From Raffaelea ambrosiae (lineage: Eukaryota > Ascomycota > Sordariomycetes > Ophiostomatales > Ophiostomataceae), in NCBI GenBank assembly GCA_002778195.1, contig PCDI01000005.1:3173102-3237101 (forward strand): a DNA stretch of 64,000 nt. Direction: 5' to 3'. The notes below the pieces were generated by a model. That model was not told the DNA's origin and searched no databases. It was given only the letters and a program-made list of their open reading frames with translations. Of the stretch, positions 47,666 through 58,397 are shown piece after piece. A program made the translations under genes and the position numbers. Position 1 is the stretch's first letter, and the number at the start of each line of letters is the position of its first letter.

Positions 47666-48301
47666 ACGCACTCACACATCTCCGTAGGGGAACATCCCCC
47701 CCCCCCCCCGCTAGTAGTCCTTGTTTGGGCCGTCGAGCTACGCGGTGGGTCGGGCGGCAGGACATCCAAACAAGACTTTTAATCCTGTTTCCTCCACCCC
47801 CTCCACTCGTCTTTGCACGTCATTTTTGTCATTACTACCTGAACAGGATAGCGGCTGTCGAATTAACGCTCCATAAAAATGGAGGGGGCAAAAACAAAAA
47901 GTGACAGAACAAGGAAGCGACGAACGACAGACAAATGGAAGAAGAAGAAAGCATGGAGAACTCGGCCAAACAGACGGGGTCAAAGAGCAAGCGGGCTGGA
48001 GACGACCGAAAACATACAAAATAGTAGTGGTAAGAAAAAAAATAGAGGGGAGAACAAAAAAAAATGAAATACAGTAAGAAAGGGGGATAAAAATTAAATA
48101 AAGAAAAAAATAAAGAAAAAAAAAATAAGAAACTTTCTCCCACACACTATCCCAATCCCGAAAACGACGGCCAGCGAAAAAAAAAAAAAAGGAAAAAAAA
48201 AACCGACTACAAGAAAATAGGCAGGCGTTAACATGCCGTCTGCGCGTGCATTATCTTGGCCCTGCTCGAGATGCCACTATGTACTATGTACGCACCCCCG
48301 T

Positions 48302-48349
48302 CCCATGTTCCCATGTTCCCATGCTCCCATGCTCCCATGCTCCCATGCT
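48302..48349. repeat. 8-bp tandem repeat CCCATGTT/CCCATGCT
   Basis: Six uninterrupted 8-bp units are present: two of CCCATGTT, then four of CCCATGCT. Confidence 0.92.
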
Positions 48350-48608
48350 CCCAGACTGCTTCTTAGACTCCGACAAAAGTCGATCGCTCCATATTTGCGT
48401 TTTTCCAATTGCGCCATCCACAAACAGCATCCACTGGCCGACATCTCGACATCTCTCCCGCACAAACACGGTAATTGCACCGTGGGACACCCGTTGTTTG
48501 GGTCTTTTCTGGATCCTCGTTGCTGCTAACGGGACGCGATGCCTGTCAATCCCCCCAAGCTGGACCATCTTAAACAGGAACGTTCACCGACTGGGTCCAG
48601 CTGCGAAG

Positions 48609-48664
48609 ACCAGCGCCAGACTCTGCGCCAGACCAGCGCCAGACCAGCGCCAGACCAGCGCCAG
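48609..48664. repeat. 11-bp tandem repeat ACCAGCGCCAG
   Basis: One copy and one variant are followed by three perfect head-to-tail copies. Confidence 0.9.
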
Positions 48665-49246
48665 AACAGACGGCCTCCACGTTCGTGGCAACGGCCTATC
48701 TGCTGGCCCGCTTGTTCCTGGGGACGAGTCTCCAGTGGTTAGTTGGTGGGCTGCGGTTCCTTATCTTGTTTCCCTGCATGCCCAGTTGCATTATGTTCAG
48801 TTGCATGTGACATTTGCTGTTGAGATCCACAGGGCAGCTGCGACAATGTCAAAGTGTCAAAGCCCCGAGACATGAGAGTGAGGAGGAGGGAAGAGACGCA
48901 GAGTCGCAAGAGAGACACAGAGACACGCAGATATTCTCTTCACCGGGTGCTCATATTAACTCGACAAAAGTACGCATCAGGGGTTCACCACACAGCAACA
49001 CCACCAGTGCCGGTCACCAGCCTAGAGAGACCAACGGCTAGAGAGCAAATATCTTGGTTGCAGCGCGGGCCCAATTGGGACTACTCCTCGCATGCTCGTC
49101 CCAAGAATGGTGTCGTCATGGGCGGCATAGGAGGGCTACCCTTTTTTTTCCTTTGGGCAGACATTGCTCCCCCGGTCCCTGACTACGAGTAACTAACTAC
49201 ATGCTCATAGTGTGTGCATGCCCAGGAAGTAAGTACATAGTATCTT

Positions 49247-49272
49247 ACACACACACACACACACACACACAC
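49247..49272. repeat. (AC)13 microsatellite
   Basis: Thirteen uninterrupted AC units. Confidence 0.95.
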
Positions 49273-50190
49273 GCAGCACACACTCGTCCCAACAGCCATA
49301 GACTACGACACACGGAGCCGATAACCCTCGCGCAGAAGATCACCGGCTGTCCTAGAGCCTAGAGGGTCCAATGGGTCCGGTACTTGCAGGCGATCACACT
49401 GCCAAAGAAGGGGGGTGTGCAGGGTATCATCCACAAAAGAGGTAAGACGCCTGGAGAATGTTGGTCGCCGACCACTTGCCGATGTCCACAAAAAGATGAG
49501 GAAAAAGAAGACTACTCAACGGGCAGGCGGCCCTGGAGTGAACAGGAGCATGTGAACATGTGAAGGTCTCCATACAGTTAGTCGTGCTAAGTGTGCTCGT
49601 CACGTACAGGAGAGGAGACAAGAGAGCGACCGGGTAAAATAAAATAAGAAAGAAAGGAAAGACGAAAAACAGACGAAAAAAGAGGGTACTCCTCGAAGCT
49701 ACCAGTACTAACTACTGTGTATGTTTGCGAATGGTGAGTGAGCTCGCACAGCGTGTGGAGAGGTCCATTTTCCAGCTTTCCAGTTCTGCCCAACGGAGAG
49801 CGCCGGACACAGCTCCGTCAGACACCAGAGTTACCATGCATCTCATGTACGGGCCAGCTTACATGCCTCTGGCTGCAGGTTGTGAACCCCCACCGCCTCC
49901 TCCCCACCCTTCTTGAGAGGGTTTTTCTTTTCTTTTCTTTCTGTTCTTTCTGTCTTTGGTGGGCGTGGCTGAGACCTGGTTCAGTCGGTCGACTTGGCAC
50001 CTGGTTCACAAGACTCGTGAGACACGCACAACAAGAGCGCGACTACGACGAGTATGCGCCTGCGAGCATGCGCCTACGAGAGTACTATGTAAGATAGTTG
50101 GGTGGTAACGGCACTGGGCTGGGAGGAGGCGTGTCGACTGCGGCAGCGCAGCCCCCAAAGCGCCCACAACCGATCCACAAGTCCTAGGGA

Positions 50191-50214
50191 AACTAACTAA
50201 CTAACTAACTAACT
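50191..50214. repeat. (AACT)6 microsatellite
   Basis: Six AACT units run directly into a TACGAGTA copy. Confidence 0.95.
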
Positions 50215-51645
50215 ACGAGTACTACCCACAGCCACCCACACTCACCCACAGTCGCCCACAGTCACCCACACGCAACCCCCCATCAGCCAAGCATCCCAAG
50301 CACCACCCCAAGCACCAAGCGCTCCAAGCACCCCAGGCAACTAACTCCTCCCTTGCAACTGGCCACGTCCTGCGAGGAGGAAACAGACACCGTACATGCA
50401 TAGCAGTAGCAATTACTATAGGGTGTACTATAGCATGTACTCGTACGCAGACCAGTCCACTAAATTCACTGTGCCCATTTCTCGGACTAGTGCGGCTCAG
50501 GATCCACTCCATTTTCGCAACTGGGGCTAGCCTTGCCATTAGTCCTGTACACTTCCAAATTGCAACACGTCACTGATTTCCGCTTCAAGGCAGTTGTTGC
50601 TTACCTTTACCCATTGGGTCAGACATGTCCACTGCCGCCCCAAAAGGGGCACCTGAAACAGGGCCGATCTGGGTTCACCCGGTTGGCAGCCTCCAGGCTA
50701 CAACTCTCTGCGAAAATCTTAAATCAGCCCCGGAAGACAAGCAAATTGTACGAGTAGCATTATAATTTCCAAGGTATACCCTGCCGGACACGAAAGGGGA
50801 ACGAACATCAGGATACACAGTCGTCCCCAAGAGCATGTTCTCTGTCTTGGTATATGGCAAGACAAGTCAGCAAGAGCCGCAGCTTGGAGCCGCAACCTTG
50901 CCGCGGCTTTCGCCGCAGCTTTTTGCCACAGCTGTTTTGCGTACCGTATACTCCGTATGGCGCGCACTTGCCACAGCTGTTCCCACTGCACTGTTTTGCA
51001 CAACCTCTTCCCAGAACACAGCACAACACCACAAACTCGCGGCACAGCGTGCACGTACCAGCTCGCGTATGCATCTCGGCCAGCTTTGGGACATTTCCAA
51101 CGACACCATGTATCGCTCGCAATAATATTAACATTACGATATCGCAAGACCAAACCACCCACAACCCCAATCCAGCTAATACTCGTACTTGCTCGCCGCG
51201 ACGCCGTGCAAGATATCACGTATCCGCATTATCTACGCGCGACCTCATTTCCATGTCTCTATCCGAGCGTCTTGGACGATGTCAGAGACTCGTATCTTGC
51301 CCGTACGCACAATGCCCAGCACCAGTTGGCCAATGTGCGAATGCACGTACTCGTAAATAAAATACCTGTCAGATACATGTACATAACGAACACATTACAG
51401 AGAAATTGCAAGGATGGCCAAATGGTGGGGTAGACTCCATCTGCGGTGCCACTTTCAGGGAGCAGGACCACTGACAGCTCGGGCTGCAACAGGGGTCTGT
51501 CACACCATTCAACCAAGCTTACTCGTTGTGTCCACCGTGTACATGTGTCATATTCAAATGCCATTGGGAGGAGGAGCCCGTAGGAGACGGGCGCCGTTCT
51601 TACACTCCTCTGGTCTGGGGGTGTAAAAACGGGAAAGGGGAGGAA

Positions 51646-51663
51646 GGGGGGNGGGGGGGGGGG
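51646..51663. repeat. G run containing an ambiguous base
   Basis: Seventeen G with one N at 51652; the assembly is uncertain here. Confidence 0.95.
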
Positions 51664-52712
51664 CGAGGGAGGGTGGCCACGAAGAGTCGAGTCTACTATG
51701 TACATTCACAGCAATAGCATGTATAATACAGCAAATACTATCATCTTGCACAGTACCATGTAGTTAGACGCAAAGCCGAGATGTGAATCATGCTCGTTGC
51801 CATCCGCCGGCGATCTCTTCCCCGTTTGCACGAGTTCTGTTGTATTCTCGGCAGTCCGAGTTCTGACTTACAATGCAAATGCCAACAGCCTCACCTGCCA
51901 CTGTTAAATTAGAGCGAAGAAGAGCCGTGGCATGCACTGGCAGAGACATGCGCTGAGGCTAGCATCGCTGCGTCTGTCTGCCGTGTCTGGCCCCGAGGAC
52001 AAGGCCCAGCACGGCCAAACAAGGCAAGGCCACACAGCCCAACCAGCCGAATCGCGCAGCCGAACCACCCCAGGAACCACAAAACAATGGCAGCGCGCGC
52101 TGGACAACACAAACAAACGAAAGGAAAGCCAAGCCTGCGAGCAGTTGCTGGCCCTGGACAGGATGTGCATGTGCGCATGCACCAGGGCTGCGGGAGATAA
52201 GCCATGCACACTTCCCCTTTCGGCAATGCGTGCCCCAAGGGTTACTTCGCAACGAAAACTATTAACTATCAGCGCGTATTGTACCAGAAACCAAATAAGC
52301 AAGCCCAAACACAAAAAACCCCAGCAAACCCGGGCAGGCCAACCCGTCCCAAGTCAGATATTGGCCAGCCTCACCGAAACACGATATCTGGCCCACGTTG
52401 CAGTGACAGCCCTGCACAAAGTAGCAATACCGTGTATCCGTACGAGTAGTCGCTGCGCCATATCACCTTAAGGATTCGCCGTTTCATTTTTTTTTTTCCC
52501 TCTTTTATTTGTTGTTTTCTACTCGCCGATTACTTTACGAGTATTTACTTTCCAACGATGTTACAAAAAACGTTTTCGATCAACAAATTCTGATTCCTCC
52601 GTTCCCACGCAAAAATCTTACGACCTCCCCGCCGGGACAAGTCGTCCGTAGGTAGCACCTGTGATTGCCAATGTCCCTTAGCCCAAGTGCGTATGTGGGT
52701 ATCTCTTATTCT

Positions 52713-52751
52713 GTCTCTCTCTCTCTCTCTCTCCCTCTCTCTTTCTCTCTT
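52713..52751. repeat. CT-rich microsatellite
   Basis: A nearly perfect (CT)n run of about 40 bases. Confidence 0.85.
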
Positions 52752-55700
52752 TCCCTCTCCTCACTACCCACTTCTTCCTCTCCCTGCCGATGCAACACAA
52801 TGGGAATCTGAGGCCGATTAGTCCCACCTGACACTGCCCATCCGCTATACCTTTCGTAGACTTTTTCCTGCTGCTCCTCCTCTCCGCCATGCATCTTACA
52901 CAGGACTTATTATACACTTCGCCAACAAAACACACAAAGAAGAGTATTCATCGTACTGCACAATAATATCTCGCCCTCTTTTTTTTTGGGTTTTATGGCC
53001 CTTGCCACCTTTTCAACTCGGCGTCCTATTTTGTATGTACACAGCATACCAAGACACACTCGACTTACATGTAAAAATAGAAGGAGACAGGGGGGCGGTT
53101 AGGACGGCCGCGCTTCGGCGTCAAATTTCCCTCTGCCCGTCTTGTGATTTCACTGTTTCCTACCCATTTTGCTAAACTTTTCATCCACCCACGGAGTATT
53201 ATTTGTCTAACTCGATATACCCCTATGATCAGACAGCTCGGTGAATTGCAACGTGGATCTCTGGCTAAATTTCGGGTTATTCCGTATGAAAAGAAGAGGC
53301 TCTCCCAAGAATTTTTTGGCCTGTCCCAGAGTTCCGTGACCCTCTTCGTCTGGAACGTAATTCGAACTGACAGGGATCAGAAGCTACTATTCGGTTTTAG
53401 AACGGCAACCAGACCGGGGGGTAGACAATCAAACAACCCAAATAGGGACGAAAACGAAAACGAAACGAACGTGAGGCACAGACAGCAAACCAAACAAAAC
53501 GAGAAGAAAAATGGGACGTATCCGTGGCGATGTTCGCGGCCTATATTATATGACAGACTTGAGAGAGGAGAGAATGAACGAACAAAAAAAAAAGGGACGA
53601 ACAGACGACCAGACGAAGAGACGAACGGGGGGGAAAAAATGGGTGAGAAGTCCAGAGTTCCAATCAACGCCTGGTAGAGGCCTCCAGGGCAACCGTTGCG
53701 GGCAGAAGTACAGAGTACATGCATGGCATGATTCAGTCACGTAGACTCTAGGGACACCGTCACTCCCTCTTCGTGCATCTTACTGTTGCACTATCAATAC
53801 GCATGTCCCTCATTGGTGTTGACTCGGCAAGTGGTCAGGTTACGTGGCGGTACTATCGGGAAAGTCCTTTTCGTCGAGAAAGGGGCGGGTGCTTGGCCGT
53901 ACGCGAAGGGCGAGGAAAAACAGAAAGGGCCAAAGAGGAAAGGCCCACGGAACTTTTCTGCACAAACTATTGGGTCGAGTGGTCACAAGGTAGGATGCCA
54001 TTGCCAGAATGTGGGTGGCATGGTCATTGACTCTTTTTTTTTTTTTGCCCCAACCTCTTGTCAACTCCTCATGCCCGATGTTGAGTCCGATGTCAAGTCG
54101 GGTGCATCGTGTATGCCCTCTGGCCCGGGCACGGGTTGATAGATCACCCGGGGGGGTGCGGGCCAAGAGAGCTCTCATGACACCTTCGCTTGTCGTTGTT
54201 CGTCTTGACGCTGGTGCGATGTCCTTTCTTTGCCACGTTCCGGTGGTTTTCGTCTTTTGATATCCCCCCTCGAGACTTTCTTCTTACTGGTCAACTATAA
54301 TACCCGGTATCATGGTCAAAGTTGCCGGTCTCCAGTGTAATCGGCGTGGGGAGAAGAAGAGTGAGTCCCTGGATCGGCATCGTGATCGGCACAAGTAAGT
54401 CTGTTCTTGTCCCATGAAGTGATCAGACATGCTTTCGACCCGAAATTTGTGTCGGTCTTGACTCGGCGCAACAATGGGTGTGCATGTCGCATGGCAATGA
54501 TGAGGCTCATGCCAGGTACACGACACTGATATGGCAACCGTTGCCAGGCTGAGGCCAGAAAGCCAGTCCCGCCGTCAAGTAGTCTGTAACTCCACAGTAT
54601 CCAGCTTCTTGGGATCATCACCGGCTTCGGCGTAATATCATTCTGGCCACATATGTGTTGCTGGGCGTGACGGAATGCTTCTGTGGTCAAAACACACCGT
54701 ACGTGTTGTGATATACCCTCTCGTAGTTGATCGGATAGAGCGCATGGCCGTCCACTCTATGAATACGTGCCACTACATACGTCGCCCCGTACCCTTGGAG
54801 CTGGAAATCATGTTGGATGATGAGCATATTGCGGTGAGATGCAAAGAAGCAACATGCACTTGCCGATCCTTTCAGCATTGTCTGTGGTTAATCGAGCCCT
54901 ACGGCAACTTGCTTTCTGCTAATGGGATTTGTATACTTGCGGCTATCTTTCCTGCTGTAAATGACGTATGGGGATTGACTTTTGGGGAGCTCTTTGGTTG
55001 ATTCTTTTATCGGCCAGCCGATGAGTATGTTCTGTCGACGTTCGCGATCCCAGAATCTGGTGCCAACCAACACCAACAACCGCCTTCGGGATATACAAAA
55101 CATCGTACGACAAGCTGAAACAAGAGTCGGGTATAGACATATAGTCGGCCGCAATTTGCGTTTTCATTTGGTCAGAGCAGGCTCAAAGACTGCATCGTCT
55201 GCCTGTATAGATTTTATCTTGATATTCGAATACTTTTTTTTTTTGTCACTTCTATCTTATTTTATTCTTATTTTATTTTTATTTCGATGCTTTCTGTTAC
55301 CAAACTCGGTTTGTTTCCAATCTCACAAGCATGTACGTCATTTGTACCCTTGTTCTTGCTTTCTGCTCCCATGTCCGGCAATTGGGACAGTCGTGCCTCC
55401 AGCCCTTTCCCACAAAACGTGTCGAGAAAACGTTGTTCCTGGATGCGGAAATACAGAGGGCCGTATCGCTAACATCACGGCAATAGGCCTGCGCTATCAT
55501 TGCCGAGGGGACCGGCTCTGGCCAATCAGCATGCGCCAACGGGCAGTTAATCACCACGTGCGATTGCGCCAATATCACAAATCCCCACTTCATAAATTTT
55601 TTTGGAGGGGTTCTTCGTTGTTCTCTCAACTCTTTCTGCCCACTCGCAATTCTCCCCCTCTCTTCCCGTTTTCCCAACACGATTTTGCCTCGCTGTCCTC

Positions 55701-55906
55701 ATTCTTCCAGGTGAGCTCTTCTGCGCAGAATCGACTTCCAAAACTGCTTGTCGGCCTCAATTGCTGATTTTCTACCGTCAAAAGGCTTCTCTCCCCGGCT
55801 CCTGACGTGTGCAGCAGTCATCCGCCTTCTTCCGAAATCGGTCCCTACTCGGCAGCTCCTTCGCTTCTCTTTTCTCTTCCCTCCCCCCATCCTCAACCTC
55901 CCCAAG

Positions 55907-57329
55907 ATGTCTGCCAACGGAGTGAACGGCGGCTCGAGCCAGCCTGCGTGGCAGACTCACAAGAACGGCACCTTCTTGTTCACGGTAAGGCCGCCTTGAC
56001 TCCCTGGCCTGGGCCCTCCCTGTCCTGGAAACTGCGGACACCGGAGAGGATGCTCTGCGGGGCTAGCTTTGTGATGCTGACTTCGCGCCCCCCCTTCCTA
56101 CAGTCTGAGTCCGTCGGTGAGGGCCATCCGGACAAGATCGCCGATCAGGTCTCCGATGCTATCCTGGACGCCTGTCTGGCCGAGGACCCGCTCTCCAAGG
56201 TGGCCTGCGAGACGGCCACCAAGACGGGCATGGTGATGGTCTTTGGCGAGATCACCACCAAGACCAAGCTCGACTACCAGAAGGTCGTCCGCAATGCCAT
56301 CAAGGACATTGGCTACGACGACTCGGCCAAGGGTTTTGACCACAAGACCCTGAATCTGCTCGTCGCCATCGAGGAGCAGTCGCCGGACATTGCCCAGGGC
56401 CTGCATTACGAGAAGGCGCTCGAGGAGCTCGGCGCCGGTGACCAGGGCATCATGTTTGGCTATGCCACCGACGAGACTCCTGAGCTGTTCCCCCTGACTC
56501 TTCTGCTTGCCCACCGTCTCAACGCTGCCATGTCGGCTGCCCGCCGTGACGGTTCCCTGCCCTGGCTGCGCCCGGACACCAAGACCCAGGTCACCATTGA
56601 GTACAAGCACGACGGCGGCGCTGTGGTTCCCCAGCGTGTCCACACGGTTGTCGTCTCGGCTCAGCACAGCGCCGACATCACCACCGAGAAGCTCCGCTCG
56701 GAGATCAAGGAGAAGATCGTCAAGAAGGTCATTCCTGCCAAGTACCTCGATGACGACACTATCTACCACGTAAGTTTTTTTTTTCTCTCTTCACAAAAAG
56801 AGTGTAAAAAATAAGAGAATGAAAAGGAATGAAAAGAGACAAGACAAGACTCTCTAACATACCATAGATCCAACCCTCTGGCCAGTTCATCATCGGTGGC
56901 CCGCAGGGCGACGCTGGTCTGACCGGCCGCAAGATCATTGTCGACACCTACGGTGGCTGGGGCGCCCACGGTGGCGGTGCCTTCTCGGGCAAGGACTTCT
57001 CCAAGGTCGACCGCTCGGCTGCCTACCTGGGCCGCTGGATCGCCAAGTCCCTGGTGGCCTCGGGCCTGGCCCGCCGTGCCCTGGTCCAGCTCTCCTACGC
57101 CATTGGTGTCGCCGAGCCGCTCTCGCTGTTCGTGGAGACCTACGGTACCTCTGAGAAGTCGTCTGACGAGCTCGTCGAGATCATTCGCGAGAACTTTGAC
57201 ATGCGGCCCGGTGTCATTGTCAAGGAGCTTGATCTGGCCAAGCCCATCTACTTCCAGACTGCCAAGAACGGCCACTTCGGCACCAACCAGTCCTTCAGCT
57301 GGGAGAAGCCCAAGACGCTCAAGTTCTAA
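55907..57329 (+). CDS. S-adenosylmethionine synthetase
   Basis: Exons 55907-55984, 56104-56769 and 56868-57329 give 401 aa, the normal length for the fungal enzyme. The first intron (119 bp) falls just before SESVGEGHPDKI, which carries the methionine/ATP-site His and Asp. GAGDQGIMFGYATDE follows, then the P-loop-like GGGAFSGKD and the C-terminal domain. It makes S-adenosylmethionine from methionine and ATP in the cytosol as a homotetramer with Mg and K ions. It is an essential housekeeping gene with highly biased codon use (many C-ending codons), as expected for strong expression. It corresponds to yeast SAM1/SAM2. The upstream 12 kb contains its promoter. Confidence 0.97.
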
Positions 57330-58397
57330 ATTTTTTTTTTTCAAACAACAACGGGGAAAAAAAAGGGACTTTTTGCGCTTCATTACCAATAAAAAAAATA
57401 CTACCACGGAGAGCGGGTGTACAGTCTGGGCTGGATAGGGAGCGTCGACCAGAGGAATCAACTTCCTCTGCCTCTCGCACTCCCGTGTCTGAACCCCCAC
57501 TGTCTCGCTTCTCTTTTTCTTATTTCTTCTCTTAACCTCTTCCACTTTCTCTCTCTCTCTCCCCTTCCCGACCAACAAGGGAAAGGAAAGCATTTGTGTG
57601 TTATGCTCATAATGATGGGCGGGATGATAGCATTAGGCGTACGGTTTCAACATACCTCCGGTTTTTAAAAGACGAGAAAGTCATCATTGCGGACACATTT
57701 TTTTTCTTAGACTTGCGACATTTTCTTTGCTATTTCAATTCATTCCTCATTCTACTGTATCACTGTATTCCTTTCTTTGCCCTTTTTTTCTTTTTTTTTA
57801 TCTTCTCTTTTCCCCCTGTCCACTATTTGTCGGTGAACAGGTGTGGCGAATGGTCAGCGACGGACACCAGACTCGGTGTGTCGTCGGTGAAGAAGACATG
57901 GGGTTTTTGTGTTTTGTTTCTTCAAAATTTGGTGCTATGAATAGCATTGTGCTCAACGATGGATGGCGGCTGGCAAACAAAAAGCGGCTGGCGAGAATTT
58001 GCACAGAAAGATACCCGCACAGACAAAAATAAAGAGGTGGGCGTTGTCTCTCAACAGACAAAACGGCGGCCAGGATTTTTTAGTTAAATACCTACAAAGA
58101 ACGAGCGATGTGTGTGACATACGAGACAAAGAATGGGGATCAGACAGAACCAAACAATGTAACGGCTCTGCCATCCAATTTTCCCCATGCCTGGGCCAAA
58201 CAGCAGGAGCATGTAGGCAACGTGCATTTTGGGGACAAGCGATCACACAATAGCGCAATTGTAAGTGAAATGACGCCCATAAATTATGATGATGATAGAA
58301 CAGCGAAAGGGAATAAAGTACATGAGTATGGGACGAACCAAGAAAGAAATGAAAGGAATACAACAAAGCAGAAATTCCCACGCACTCCGTTAGTCGC
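57330..58397. other. Convergent 3' region between SAM synthetase and SF3B1
   Basis: No convincing gene was seen; it is T-rich on the plus strand near 57700-57830 and should hold both terminators and 3' UTRs. Confidence 0.5.

Larger units (their letters stand above)
45161..52543. repeat. Dispersed 8-mer TACTCGTA / TACGAGTA, 14 copies
   Basis: Exact copies start at 45161, 45673, 46504, 47161, 47167, 47234, 49184, 50214, 50438, 50749, 51180, 51348, 52441 and 52536, in both orientations. Chance would give well under one in 12 kb. Most are flanked to give GTACTCGTA or ACTCGTAC. Spacing is irregular, so this is a dispersed motif and not a tandem repeat. Confidence 0.85.
43901..55906. other. 12-kb gene-free region
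   Basis: Both strands carry only short, overlapping open frames with no family motif or intron-joined homology. No tRNA or rRNA pattern was found. It is not strongly AT-rich, so it does not look like a RIP-altered transposon or a centromere core. It holds many simple repeats, homopolymers, an ambiguous base at 51652, and a dispersed 8-mer (TACTCGTA/TACGAGTA). It lies between the starts of the C2H2 regulator (minus) and the SAM synthetase (plus), so it contains both promoters and could include long 5' leaders or non-coding transcripts. Confidence 0.6.

Noticed and set aside
47055..47687. Open frame of 210 codons on the plus strand
   Set aside because: Ends in a simple CACTCA repeat and has no recognisable domain.
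53350..53380. TTCGAAC-like sequence resembling a tRNA B-box
   Set aside because: No matching A-box or cloverleaf could be drawn around it.
54982..55767. Open frame of 261 codons on the plus strand
   Set aside because: Its middle is T-rich sequence read as Phe/Leu/Ile, and no conserved block is seen; it lies in the SAM synthetase upstream region.
43901..55906. Centromere or RIP-altered transposon as an explanation of the gene-free region
   Set aside because: The base composition is not strongly AT-rich, and no terminal repeats, transposase or reverse transcriptase fragments were seen.
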